The notes under the pieces: model-generated
What the model was told of the DNA's origin: nothing
The model's database searches: none
Seen by the model: only the letters and a program-made list of their open reading frames with translations
Program-made: the position numbers and the translations under genes
In this document: positions 35,532 through 44,270 of the stretch, one piece after another
Position numbering within the stretch: the stretch's first letter is position 1
Layout of the letters: each line of letters starts with the position of its first letter
Assembly (NCBI GenBank): GCA_903910445.1
Contig: CAIVZR010000046.1
Coordinates: forward strand, 56,941 to 120,940
DNA length: 64,000 bases
Origin: an uncultured Bacteroidota bacterium
GTDB taxonomy: Bacteria > Bacteroidota > Bacteroidia > UKL13-3
Direction of reading: 5' to 3'

Positions 35532-37280
35532 TTACTTTTTAATGATGAGAATTTTTCCAGGCACAATATTATTGTTCTTCATGTTGTTCCAGGTTCTGAT
35601 TTGTGTCATGGTGACACCGTATTTTGTGGCAATTCCCCACATCGTATCACCATATTTTACTTTGTATTTTATGATGCCGGGTGCCGTCTTTGTAGTAGCC
35701 GCCTTCTTATTCACTGGAGCGGGCTTGGGCTTATTTACATAGAGTACGAGTAGCTGTCCAATCTTCAAATAGTTACTGTTTAAATCATTCCAGTCTTTAA
35801 TATCAAATACTGTCACATTGTATTTTTTTGCAATCGATGATACCGACTCGCCCGATTTCACTTTGTAATATAATTTCAATTTGGAGGTGTCGTTCTCAAT
35901 CGAATATGTCTCCACCAGAATAGAATCTTTTAATGAAAAAATCGAATCGGGTAAGTTGGAAATCATGTCTTTCTCAGTATCAATATTGGTGTTATTCGAA
36001 CCAAGATATCTAAGATAGGAATTGAGAATCCCATTGACGATTAAGGACCCTTTCACATAATAACCTGCAGCACTTAAATGTACAAAGTCGCGATTGGCTA
36101 AGCCGTACTTACGCCATTGATACATGGAGTATTGCCCTCCAGCCACCTTGAAATAATTATAGTAGGCGCAGTTCCTATCACCCGACACCTTCTTTATAAT
36201 TTGAGCATGATTCTGCGTGCCTATAACATTCATCCCTCTTCTGTATATATCTTGAGAGCAAGATAGGATGATGGATGTTTCGGGGCAGGCTTCTTTGATA
36301 TTATCGACGATACGAACCAGGTTATTTTCAAAATCATTCCAGTCCAAACCTCCCAGATAATAATCGTTAGCACCCATATCAACAATTACTAAATCGGGTT
36401 GATAATCGCGCAACTGCTGTTCAAATAAATTTTCATGTAATAGATGATTAAATCCCGCGCCGTTGATTCCAACACTACTGTATTCAACGCCTTTATTTTC
36501 GTCTGTTTCAAACTCCACACCATAACATTCAAAGCCCGTTTGTAATGAATCGGATGCAAACATCGAAATCTCGAAATTTTCTGAAGCAGCAGGAATGATA
36601 CAACTCACATACGAGCAAGAAGAATCACTATTTGTTTTAACAAAGATTTCATCATCTAATAAATTGTATTTGATTTTCATATCAAAGGATTGTATTCCTT
36701 TTTTACACCAAATTTTCACTTTGCGAAATGATGGCCGCAATGTTTCATATTGAAATGTAAATCGCAAGGTAGCATTGGGATCGGAAGTCCAAACGGTGGC
36801 GCCAGTGAGGCCCATATCATGCATTTCATTGTTTTGGATATTGCGAATCCCACTCCATGCTCCAGTATAATACGAGCGATAATCGTAGGCCGAATGCGTA
36901 CCCGCCGCAGCATAAGGGAAAATAAATCCTCGCCCACCGGCTCCAAAAATATCCTGCATGTGTTCCCGAATGTATCCAGTAAAGATATCTGCTTGAACAT
37001 GGGAGTCGCCAATATGCAATACCCTTACCTTTTTATGATTGGAATTTTTAAGTGCTTCATAAAAATGGGAGACGGATTGAACATTGGTCCATTCAACAAA
37101 ATTATTCTTGTATTTGATGAAAGGGTAGTAACGATCATAATGAATTTTACCACTGATATATAATGAGTCGGCAGGATTTGAATCTTCAATAAAATGGGGT
37201 GAAGAAAATGAGAAAGTCAATGACAACAGAAGTGTCACCATCCCAATAATACTATATTTCAGGAGGTTACTTCTTTGCAT
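35532..37280 (-). CDS. Periplasmic SGNH hydrolase/transferase with two LysM domains
   Basis: A 582-residue exported protein with an N-terminal signal anchor (about 8-27). The SGNH core runs from about 85 to 410: block I LHIGDSHVQAD with S93, a glycine-containing block GAGGRGFIFPYAAAG, block III IVDMGANDYYLGG and block V DFVHLSAAG with the canonical DxxH. Two LysM peptidoglycan-binding modules follow, YYKVKSGESVSSIAKKY and IKYKVKYGDTMWGIATKY, the second ending at the C-terminus. This pairing predicts an acyl transferase or esterase acting on peptidoglycan, like PatB/Ape1. It overlaps the preceding SGNH gene by 14 nt. Confidence 0.9.
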   Translation of the reverse strand: MQRSNLLKYSIIGMVTLLLSLTFSFSSPHFIEDSNPADSLYISGKIHYDRYYPFIKYKNNFVEWTNVQSVSHFYEALKNSNHKKVRVLHIGDSHVQADIFTGYIREHMQDIFGAGGRGFIFPYAAAGTHSAYDYRSYYTGAWSGIRNIQNNEMHDMGLTGATVWTSDPNATLRFTFQYETLRPSFRKVKIWCKKGIQSFDMKIKYNLLDDEIFVKTNSDSSCSYVSCIIPAASENFEISMFASDSLQTGFECYGVEFETDENKGVEYSSVGINGAGFNHLLHENLFEQQLRDYQPDLVIVDMGANDYYLGGLDWNDFENNLVRIVDNIKEACPETSIILSCSQDIYRRGMNVIGTQNHAQIIKKVSGDRNCAYYNYFKVAGGQYSMYQWRKYGLANRDFVHLSAAGYYVKGSLIVNGILNSYLRYLGSNNTNIDTEKDMISNLPDSIFSLKDSILVETYSIENDTSKLKLYYKVKSGESVSSIAKKYNVTVFDIKDWNDLNSNYLKIGQLLVLYVNKPKPAPVNKKAATTKTAPGIIKYKVKYGDTMWGIATKYGVTMTQIRTWNNMKNNNIVPGKILIIKK

Positions 37281-38739
37281 AAAAATTTCTAATTACAAAA
37301 TTATTATACTCCACCATGATGGCCTTGAAAATAAGATTGGCCATGATCTTTTGCCCTTTTGGAGTTAGATGACCTTCGAGCGTAGCGAGTCCTTTCTCAT
37401 TCCATATAAGAATTGAATTCTCTCCTCCCATATTATCAAGCAAATTCCAAAACCCGCAATTGGCTTGTATTGCAGCTGCCTTCAAGGCATCATTCAAACC
37501 ACGCACATATTTATATGATTGCGCTACGCCCCCACTTTTATAGGCCATATCACCATTGCCAATAACGAGTATGCTTGCCTCGGGTGCAGCTTCCTTATAC
37601 TTCATAAACAAGCGGTAAAACAACTCCTGTGTTTTAGCGCATTGCTCATCCGATTTGATATATGGAACCATATTATTTCCATACTCAAATATTACCAAGT
37701 GTGTATTTGAGCTCGATAAGCATTTGCTTAAGTATTGTTGGTTGATGAGCATGAGTCCATCGCCAGAGTGCCCGCGAATGGCATAATTATCAACGGTTAC
37801 ACCATGATCGCTATCTAGCTGCAAGCCAAATAAATCGACCATACCAATGGAGGTAAACTCCAGTCGGAAGGAACTCGAAATGGACGCCAATTCCAAGGTG
37901 GTGATGCCACTGGCATTGGTTGCTTCAATATCTTTAACACATAGCAGTTCGTTATCCGACTGACGGAAAACTTTTACTGTAAAGCCTTTCGGCGACCTGC
38001 CATATAACAAAGTCATGCGCTGATAACTTACCCCGTGATTTAAAGTGAATGACACTGATGCCTTGATCGAATCGGTATTGGCGGAGTCAGCGATTCCAAA
38101 CTGAAATGTGTTTCCACTCAAACCGTAATCAGCACCTTTCTTAAATCGATTATTAAATACATTATATCGTGTAAGAGATCCATTCGTTTCGCGGGTGTAG
38201 GAGGCACAGCTTGTTACATCGTCGAAAGGCAGGTAGCCAATACCTGAACCACCAAACTTCGCTTGTAAGTTACGACGTATTTCACATGTAATTCGGTCGC
38301 CCTCCAATTGTGAGTCGCCATAATGTGCGATGCGAATGAGTTTCGAATCACGTTCTTCGATTAACGATTTGAAAAAATTATCGAGTGCCAACACCCCTTC
38401 TTTAGAAGGGTTAAGGATACTATTGAAATTGGTATCTAGAGACAGCTCTGAAGTATTGGGTAAGAAGGCCGAATCAAGCAATGCCGTTTTGCTTAAGGCA
38501 TAAATCACTAGGGTATCGCTCTTAATGAGGTGTTCGGTAATGCTATCCACTTTTACCGAGGCTACCGATCCTGTGATTGTATCATTTGCAAACAAATCTC
38601 CAAGGCTATAAAAATGAAAATCGATGGCATGCTCATCGTTGCCCCAAAGTCGGATTTTAGGGTTCCATACTGCCATTGCAATAAATGCAGTTTCTAATAG
38701 CAATAGAATCACTATTGCCTGAATAGCATATTTTCTCAA
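37267..38739 (-). CDS. SGNH-fold envelope protein
   Basis: A 490-residue protein with an N-terminal membrane helix (about 5-25) and an exported SGNH-like domain. Block I is IRIAHYGDSQLEGDRIT with S143; the glycine block is GGSGIGYLPF; block III resembles VIFEYGNNMVPY; block V is LEGHLTPKG with H457. The residue three before the histidine is Leu rather than the usual Asp, so the catalytic triad may be altered, with Glu455 nearby as a possible substitute. It may be a transferase partner or a non-catalytic subunit. Its ATG overlaps the carrier protein stop by 4 nt and its end overlaps the LysM-SGNH gene by 14 nt. Confidence 0.82.
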   Translation of the reverse strand: MRKYAIQAIVILLLLETAFIAMAVWNPKIRLWGNDEHAIDFHFYSLGDLFANDTITGSVASVKVDSITEHLIKSDTLVIYALSKTALLDSAFLPNTSELSLDTNFNSILNPSKEGVLALDNFFKSLIEERDSKLIRIAHYGDSQLEGDRITCEIRRNLQAKFGGSGIGYLPFDDVTSCASYTRETNGSLTRYNVFNNRFKKGADYGLSGNTFQFGIADSANTDSIKASVSFTLNHGVSYQRMTLLYGRSPKGFTVKVFRQSDNELLCVKDIEATNASGITTLELASISSSFRLEFTSIGMVDLFGLQLDSDHGVTVDNYAIRGHSGDGLMLINQQYLSKCLSSSNTHLVIFEYGNNMVPYIKSDEQCAKTQELFYRLFMKYKEAAPEASILVIGNGDMAYKSGGVAQSYKYVRGLNDALKAAAIQANCGFWNLLDNMGGENSILIWNEKGLATLEGHLTPKGQKIMANLIFKAIMVEYNNFVIRNFYAKK

Positions 38740-38978
38740 GATACTTTTGTTGCAATCGTTTTAAGTAAATCGCCCACATTTTTCATAGCAATCAATTCCT
38801 TCAACTTAATTTTTATTCCAAACGCTTCTTCAATGGATGAAATCATCACCAAATGATTTAATGAATCCCATTTCTCCACATCCTTGGCACTCATGGCATC
38901 CTGTATTTGTAAGTTCGGGTCTTTAAATACTTCTTGAAAAACTGAATTTGCTTTTTCTCTAATTTCTTCGGGTCTCAT
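38736..38978 (-). CDS. Acyl/aminoacyl carrier protein
   Basis: An 80-residue carrier protein. The phosphopantetheine site is S39 in KWDSLNHLVMI, inside the four-helix pattern. The DSLNH context resembles carrier proteins in capsule and DltC-type systems more than FabF-serving AcpP, which has DSLDTVE. It is inferred to carry the acid activated by the ligase encoded two genes upstream and to hand it to the MBOAT protein. It shares an ATGA overlap with the SGNH gene downstream and starts 24 nt after the GNAT stop. Confidence 0.93.
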   Translation of the reverse strand: MRPEEIREKANSVFQEVFKDPNLQIQDAMSAKDVEKWDSLNHLVMISSIEEAFGIKIKLKELIAMKNVGDLLKTIATKVS

Positions 38979-39002
38979 ATCTGTATTAAATTAATTTCTT
39001 TT

Positions 39003-39647
39003 TTAAAATTGTATCTCCATCAGTATCTTATGCTGTGTGGGAAGGTATTTTAGAATTTCGGCATTCGGCTGAAATTTTTCCAACACCACCTTAAATCCTG
39101 CTTTTTCGTATGCCCTTAACGCAGAATCATTATCCTTTGCAAGTATTATTTGCGCCTTCGATACTTCTGGGTTCCTTCCATTCTGATTTAATAAATGGGC
39201 ATCAATTAAGGCCTTGACAATACCCATACCTCTAAATTTTTCGGATACATAAATAGATTCCAGTTGAAGGCTCCCTTCTTCTCTGATAATAGTTAAAGGC
39301 TCCATTAAATGTGCCTTACTTAGCACCTTTCCAAAATGCTCTTTCCCAAATCCAAACATCAATACATTCGATTTAAGAATGTTGCTTGGACCTTCTGCTC
39401 CTTCTATCCAGCCGCAAATAGCACCTGCCGGAATGCCACCTACATATGCTATTAAAAAATCACTTACACATAACTCCTGTCCCACAATATCTTCTGATAA
39501 AATTTCTGTTAGAACCTCCTTCACCTTGTTTTCATTCACCTCAAAAAGAGTTGCATAACTAAATACCGAGGTGCCACTTTTCTCAGCAGCAACAATAGTT
39601 TCCACTAAAAACGGAATATCATTTTCTGTAGCTTTCTTTATTTCCAT
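39003..39647 (-). CDS. GNAT family N-acetyltransferase
   Basis: A 214-residue GNAT protein. It starts MEIKKATENDIPFLVE, typical for the fold; the acetyl-CoA loop is YVSEKFRGMGIVKALID and a late DNDSALRAYEKAGFKVV motif is characteristic. I chose ATG 39647, 7 nt after the ligase stop; an upstream in-frame ATG (39668) would overlap the ligase gene by 14 nt. In this operon it could N-acylate the amino group of the carrier-bound amino acid or the product; that is speculation. No homologue of known dlt operons encodes a GNAT, which makes it distinctive. Confidence 0.85.
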   Translation of the reverse strand: MEIKKATENDIPFLVETIVAAEKSGTSVFSYATLFEVNENKVKEVLTEILSEDIVGQELCVSDFLIAYVGGIPAGAICGWIEGAEGPSNILKSNVLMFGFGKEHFGKVLSKAHLMEPLTIIREEGSLQLESIYVSEKFRGMGIVKALIDAHLLNQNGRNPEVSKAQIILAKDNDSALRAYEKAGFKVVLEKFQPNAEILKYLPTQHKILMEIQF

Positions 39648-39654
39648 TGCTTCG

Positions 39655-41136
39655 TTACTTGGCTGCATGCTGTATCATTTTTTCTAGCTCCTTACGATCG
39701 GTTTTCCCATTGCTGTTCAACGGAAAAGCTACCAATGAATGGATCGCTGCAGGAATCATATATTCTGGCATTTGTGTTTTTAAATAATCAATCACCTCAC
39801 TTACTTCCTTATTTAGTTGCTCCACAAATAAAAATATTTGAGATATACCCATGGCGTTCGGCACTGCCACAGCAGCCACGCCACTGATTGATGTATACAC
39901 TCGAACGTGATGTTCAATTTCGCTTAACTCTACTCTAAATCCGCCCATCACTTTTACCTGATAATCCTTTCTGCCAGCATATAATATCTCACCATCCTTA
40001 TCGGCATAAGCTAAATCGCCTGTGCGATAGTAGCGAGCTTCGTTATACATAAAGAAAGATGAAGCATTTTTCTCTTCATTTTTCAAATACCCTTGTGTTA
40101 CTTGTGGGCCTCCCAAACACAATTCTCCTTTAGCATTTGTTGGCTTGCTCTCCTCATCAACAATAAGGATATCGCAGTTTTTCATGGGATTCCCAATGCA
40201 TACCATCCCATTATTTTCTTTGAGTACATCGCTACAATCGTAGGTCATACAAAAGATGGTTGCCTCTGTAGGGCCATATACATTTTGCACTTTTGCATTT
40301 GGGATACATCGCTTCCATTCTTGAGTGATATCGGCATAGAGTGCTTCTCCGCAAAATAATGAATACTTCAATTCGGGCAATTCAATCTCTGAGAAATAGG
40401 GGCGCAAGTAGGAAAGTATGGATGGCACCATCAAGGTGAACGTTAGTTTATGATTTTCGAGTAGCTCATAAATAAACATATACTTCACCGAATCAAAGGG
40501 CACAGTATAAGCACAAGCGCCTTTAAGTAAAGGAACCAAATACGACATCACGGATAAGTCGAAGGTGATATCAAACATTTGAAGAAATCGATCATTGGAA
40601 TTGAGTTCATAACCCAGCGCAAAGAATGAATCGATAAATGATTCCAAGTTATGATGAGTGATGGGTACACCCTTAGGCACTCCAGTGCTTCCAGAGGTGA
40701 ACAAAATATAAGCGATATCGTTTGGAGAAATAATATGATTTCTTTCAAAAGATGCGGATGATAAATCGGCAACAGTTATAACCTTCGTTTTGGAAATATC
40801 GATTAGGTGTTCAAAAGAATAAGAAGTATTGGGCGCAAATACAAAGCACAACTCCGATTGCTCGATAATGCTCGTATTGCGATCCATGGGATTGGCAGGA
40901 TGAATAGGTACATATGCCGCCCCCGATAGCATGATACCAATAATTGCTGCATAGGTTTCAAAGGCATCGTAGCCAATAACACCCACAGGCAAACGTGATG
41001 TATTATGCAAATTCAAATAACTAGAAATGGCTTGCGCACGCTCTTGCAAAGCCCCGTAAGAATAGTATTGTTCTCTGATATAAAAAGCATTCTTATCACG
41101 ATAGGTGACCAAACTCTGCTCTAACGCTGAAACCAT
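39655..41136 (-). CDS. Amino-acid-adenylating ligase, DltA-like
   Basis: A 493-residue stand-alone adenylation enzyme without its own carrier domain. Core motifs: FTSGSTGVPKG (146-156), FDLSVM (192-197), NVYGPTEAT (285-293), YRTGDLA (370-376), GRKDYQVKVMGGFRVE (388-403) and the catalytic lysine K478 in NSNGKTDRKE. D193 matches the Asp that binds the substrate amino group in amino-acid adenylating enzymes. The FCGEAL segment (261-266) places C262 where Bacillus DltA has the cysteine linked to D-alanine choice. D-alanine is therefore a reasonable predicted substrate. It heads the six-gene operon; the ATG lies about 140 nt after a TACTTTTG box. Confidence 0.9.
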   Translation of the reverse strand: MVSALEQSLVTYRDKNAFYIREQYYSYGALQERAQAISSYLNLHNTSRLPVGVIGYDAFETYAAIIGIMLSGAAYVPIHPANPMDRNTSIIEQSELCFVFAPNTSYSFEHLIDISKTKVITVADLSSASFERNHIISPNDIAYILFTSGSTGVPKGVPITHHNLESFIDSFFALGYELNSNDRFLQMFDITFDLSVMSYLVPLLKGACAYTVPFDSVKYMFIYELLENHKLTFTLMVPSILSYLRPYFSEIELPELKYSLFCGEALYADITQEWKRCIPNAKVQNVYGPTEATIFCMTYDCSDVLKENNGMVCIGNPMKNCDILIVDEESKPTNAKGELCLGGPQVTQGYLKNEEKNASSFFMYNEARYYRTGDLAYADKDGEILYAGRKDYQVKVMGGFRVELSEIEHHVRVYTSISGVAAVAVPNAMGISQIFLFVEQLNKEVSEVIDYLKTQMPEYMIPAAIHSLVAFPLNSNGKTDRKELEKMIQHAAK

Positions 41137-41278
41137 TGATTGAATTATATTGGTGTATTGAACGTAGGTATTCGTGCTTTATTTCAAACTACTCAAAAAG
41201 TATTTTGGAAAATATGAAACTCTAAATTAAGCCAACGCATTATGCAACAAAGTAACTGAAAAGAGTGGAGCCTTGAAA

Positions 41279-41286
41279 CAAAAGTA
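41279..41286 (-). promoter_or_regulatory. Possible -7 box upstream of the six-gene acylation operon
   Basis: TACTTTTG on the minus strand matches TAnnTTTG exactly, with a one-mismatch second copy (TTACTTTG) at 41255-41248. No TTG at ideal spacing. If used, the leader would be about 110-140 nt. Confidence 0.3.
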
Positions 41287-41366
41287 AATTCTACTTTTAA
41301 ACAATTCAGAAGCCAATGTATTCATTACGTAGTAGAATAGCTACATCCGAAAAACTGTTTGGCGCA

Positions 41367-41846
41367 CTAGTCGGGAGGGGTATAATTCACAAACGGGTTC
41401 GGGTGTGCGTATTTTTCAGGGATATCTATTTTCTTAAGATATTCCACATATTTTTTAGCAGAAGCATATTTGACACGCAGTAAAAAATCGTAATAGTCTT
41501 CGCTATTGTCAAGATAATATCTCGATTGCCAGTTCTTATAAAAATCGACCGAGCTCTTCCAATTCGGAAAATTCAAATAACCACTTCTGTTTTGAAACCC
41601 AAACAAATTGTTTTTATTCATCAAGAAATTCGATTTCAGCCAACCTGTTTCTACGATCACCTGCCTTATAACAATATCCGAATGTTTAACCCCAATTTTT
41701 TCCATGTAAACAAAAACACTATCCAATAAACTCGTTCTACCAATCGACTGAGTAAGCACACTCGCCTTGACTTGCGTGCAGTACAATAGCACAAGCCCTA
41801 AACATAGGTATTGAAACAATAGAGTGAACTTTTTGTTCTGATGCAT
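41367..41846 (-). CDS. Exported glucosaminidase-like (GH73) protein
   Basis: A 159-residue protein with a signal peptide (about 1-28, ending VKASV). The rest resembles the GH73 beta-N-acetylglucosaminidase fold: a helix leading to RQVIVETGWLKSNF, where the glutamate fits the catalytic acid in Q-A-x-L-E-S-G-W, then NKNNLFGFQ and a YRNWQSRYYLD-like motif (FYKNWQSRYYLD). The protein is short but appears complete. It probably cuts peptidoglycan glycan strands. It lies 230 nt upstream of the acylation operon on the same strand; an exact TACATTTG box lies at 41889-41882. Confidence 0.82.
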   Translation of the reverse strand: MHQNKKFTLLFQYLCLGLVLLYCTQVKASVLTQSIGRTSLLDSVFVYMEKIGVKHSDIVIRQVIVETGWLKSNFLMNKNNLFGFQNRSGYLNFPNWKSSVDFYKNWQSRYYLDNSEDYYDFLLRVKYASAKKYVEYLKKIDIPEKYAHPNPFVNYTPPD

Positions 41847-42035
41847 GAATACTTAGAATACTTTAAAATTTGCTATTAATGCAAATGTAAAAGATAATGA
41901 CCATAAATTGATTCAAAATAAGCCCTTCCTCCGATTCCTAATTTTCGAATTTAAAGGTCATTCGTTTTATTGTTTTCGGTTAGCAGATTAGTGATTGGTG
42001 CAATTGCTCTAATCTATAAAGCGCGCTATTTAGTT

Positions 42036-42617
42036 TTAGCTATTGCGAAGAAGCATGCCTTCATTGAAACAACTTCTACAACGAGGCTCGTAACTTTCTT
42101 TTTCACCTAATAGCAAGGTGCTATCGCTTTCCACCAAACGGAAGGAGTGTGTAGCAAAATCGCCACAGCGCATACAAATGGCATGAACCTTCGTAACAAA
42201 TTCGGCCTTAGCCATTAGGGCCGGGATGGGACCAAATGGCTTTCCGGTGAAGTCCATATCTAAACCAGCCACAATTACTCTTACCCCTTTTTTAGCTAGC
42301 ACTTCGCATACTTCTGGCAACCCTTCATCAAAAAACTGTGCTTCATCTATCCCTACAATATCAACATTGGCAGAGATGAGGAGCAGATTGGATGAGGAGT
42401 TAATTGGGGTTGATTTGATACTATTGGAATCATGAGAAACAATTTGTTCTTCATCATAACGCACATCTATGGCCGGTTTAAAGATTTCCACTTTCAGGTT
42501 TGCATACTGAGCCCGTTTGAGTCGACGAATCAACTCTTCTGTTTTACCAGAAAACATCGATCCGCAGATGACTTCAATCCAACCCTTGGGGCCGGCTTTT
42601 TTAGGCTCTAAAAACAT
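42036..42617 (-). CDS. tdk: Thymidine kinase (type II)
   Basis: Salvage phosphorylation of thymidine. The 193-residue product has the P-loop [15 protein letters not shown], the [18 protein letters not shown] motif, [14 protein letters not shown] and a four-cysteine zinc site (CMRCG ... CRSCF) near the C-terminus. A TATTTTCG box (42631-42624) ends 6 nt before the ATG. The gene is divergent from kdsB with 88 nt between. Confidence 0.96.
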   Translation of the reverse strand: MFLEPKKAGPKGWIEVICGSMFSGKTEELIRRLKRAQYANLKVEIFKPAIDVRYDEEQIVSHDSNSIKSTPINSSSNLLLISANVDIVGIDEAQFFDEGLPEVCEVLAKKGVRVIVAGLDMDFTGKPFGPIPALMAKAEFVTKVHAICMRCGDFATHSFRLVESDSTLLLGEKESYEPRCRSCFNEGMLLRNS

Positions 42618-42623
42618 GGGGGG

Positions 42624-42631
42624 CGAAAATA
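42624..42631 (-). promoter_or_regulatory. -7 box of tdk, 6 nt before the ATG
   Basis: TATTTTCG on the minus strand, the TAnnTTCG variant also seen at kdsB, cmk, frr, guaA and aroB. A six-C run separates it from the start codon. Confidence 0.5.
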
Positions 42632-42693
42632 ATAATTAAATAGGTAAGAAAACTGATATCCTCCCGATACATCAATTTACATTTCAAATTTCC

Positions 42694-42701
42694 TACTTTC
42701 G
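42694..42701 (+). promoter_or_regulatory. -7 box of kdsB, 4 nt before the ATG
   Basis: TACTTTCG is followed by CAAG and the ATG at 42706. This leaves almost no room for a leader or ribosome-binding site. Confidence 0.5.
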
Positions 42702-42705
42702 CAAG

Positions 42706-43443
42706 ATGAATGTATTACTCGCCATTCCGGCTCGTTATGGTAGTTCCCGTTTTGAAGGCAAGCCACTTACCAATATTCATGGAAAAACCATGATCCAGCG
42801 TGTGGTGGAACAATGCCAGAAAGTACAAGCCATTACCTCACATCAAATTACTGTGGTTGTTGCAACCGACGATCAGCGCATCTTGGAACATGCAAGCAAC
42901 TTCACACTTACACTCATGACCGCTAATAATCATGAGAGTGGCACCGACCGCGTGGCCGAGGTTGTTACTCAATTGACTCAAAATTTCGATGTGGTGATTA
43001 ATGTGCAGGGCGATGAGCCACTCATTCATCCCGAACAGATTGTGCAACTCATCGACTGCTTTGCAAATCCAGATATTCAAATTGCCACCCTCATCAAACC
43101 GGAGGAATACCATGCCGGACTCGATTCGCCGAATACCGTAAAATGTGTGGTGAATACATCACTCAAAGCCATCTACTTTTCGAGGTATCTCATCCCATTT
43201 CATCGCAATGAGTCGGTTCCCACTGGAAAAGAGTTCTACCGTCATATCGGGATGTATGGCTTCAAACCTAATGTTTTGAAAGCCCTTACCCAGCTTCCCA
43301 TGTCGACCCTTGAAAAGGCCGAATGCCTCGAACAATTGCGTTGGATTGAAAATGGATATGAAATTCAAACCGCATTCACGCATTTCGAAAACATCTCGGT
43401 CGACAGTCCAGAAGACTTAGAAAGGGTAATCGCCAGACTTTAA
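42706..43443 (+). CDS. kdsB: 3-deoxy-manno-octulosonate cytidylyltransferase
   Basis: KdsB activates Kdo as CMP-Kdo for lipopolysaccharide core synthesis, so the organism makes Kdo-containing LPS or a related glycan. The 245-residue protein has the N-terminal IPARYGSSRFEGKPL, VVVATDDQRI, the SGTDRVAEV block, VINVQGDEPLI and the YRHIGMYGF motif. Full length, monocistronic, divergent from tdk. Confidence 0.97.
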   Translation: MNVLLAIPARYGSSRFEGKPLTNIHGKTMIQRVVEQCQKVQAITSHQITVVVATDDQRILEHASNFTLTLMTANNHESGTDRVAEVVTQLTQNFDVVINVQGDEPLIHPEQIVQLIDCFANPDIQIATLIKPEEYHAGLDSPNTVKCVVNTSLKAIYFSRYLIPFHRNESVPTGKEFYRHIGMYGFKPNVLKALTQLPMSTLEKAECLEQLRWIENGYEIQTAFTHFENISVDSPEDLERVIARL

Positions 43444-43496
43444 TTATTGCCTTTCTAAACTAATCACAATCATCCTTGGCAACGGGCTTTATTGCG

Positions 43497-43504
43497 TAAC
43501 TTTG
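43497..43504 (+). promoter_or_regulatory. -7 box of yciO-like gene, 6 nt before the ATG
   Basis: TAACTTTG is an exact TAnnTTTG match; CTTG at 43475-43478 lies 18 nt upstream as a -33 element. The start codon at 43511 falls at the expected transcription start. Confidence 0.65.
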
Positions 43505-43510
43505 CACCCG

Positions 43511-44134
43511 ATGTTTTTAGAGGTTAATGATAAGAATCCCAATTCGCTGTATATAAAACAAGCAGTGAAACACCTGAAAGAAGGAGGAATCATTATTTTT
43601 CCTACCGATACCATCTATGCTATTGGTTGCGATTTGATGAATTACAAAGCCATCGAGAAGCTATGTAAGATTTTCAATTCCAAGCCCGAAACCTCAAGCT
43701 TGGCATTGATTTGCGACGATTTAAAGCACATCTCCGACTTCACCACGCCTTTTGACACTCCTGTATTTAAGCTCATGAAACAAACGCTTCCTGGACCTTA
43801 TACATTCATTTTAAAGGCCAATAGTAATGTCACCAAGATCTTCCATAACAAGAAAAAAACGGTAGGTATTCGTGTTCCCGACAATAATGTTGCCCGAATG
43901 CTCATTCAGGAGCTAGGGAATCCGATGGTATCGAAATCAATTCATAGTTCGAATGAAATCGAGGACTATATCACCGACCCGTATGAAATTTTCGGAAACT
44001 ATGAGAAGCAAATAGATTGCATGTTGAGTGATGGATACGGTAATAATCAGCCATCTACGATTATCGACTGTACCGAAGAAATGCCATTTTTGGTTCGGGA
44101 AGGCAAAGGAGAGGTAAAGAGTTTAATGCTCTAA
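43511..44134 (+). CDS. Sua5/YciO/YrdC-family protein, YciO type
   Basis: A 207-residue single-domain member of the threonylcarbamoyl-AMP synthase family. Motifs: GGIIIFPTDTIYAIGCD, the YCIO-like SSLALICDDLKHIS, LPGPYTFILKA, KKTVGIRVPDN and the STIIDCTEEMPFLVREG C-terminus. The pattern (no KxR pair in the loop, presence of the TVGIRVP block) fits E. coli YciO better than TsaC, so a true t6A synthase probably lies elsewhere. I chose ATG 43511 over an in-frame TTG inside the promoter box. Confidence 0.85.
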   Translation: MFLEVNDKNPNSLYIKQAVKHLKEGGIIIFPTDTIYAIGCDLMNYKAIEKLCKIFNSKPETSSLALICDDLKHISDFTTPFDTPVFKLMKQTLPGPYTFILKANSNVTKIFHNKKKTVGIRVPDNNVARMLIQELGNPMVSKSIHSSNEIEDYITDPYEIFGNYEKQIDCMLSDGYGNNQPSTIIDCTEEMPFLVREGKGEVKSLML

Positions 44135-44225
44135 TCTCCTTATCATTACAAAAAATAATCCATACAAACAAATCTTTATTTTAGTCCAAACCTTGTCCCG
44201 TATAGCTTTTTTGGGTATTTATGCT

Positions 44226-44233
44226 TAAATTTG
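44226..44233 (+). promoter_or_regulatory. Candidate -7 box of the GT5-DUF4270-aroF operon
   Basis: TAAATTTG is an exact TAnnTTTG match 37 nt before the ATG at 44271; upstream T-rich sequence offers no clear TTTG at 19 nt. Confidence 0.4.
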
Positions 44234-44270
44234 CTGAACAGTTCTATTAAAAGTTTAAATCAATTTCAAT

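Noticed and set aside
36750..37163. 137-codon plus-strand frame inside the LysM-SGNH gene
   Set aside because: It lies entirely antisense to the conserved SGNH block I region and shows no family features.
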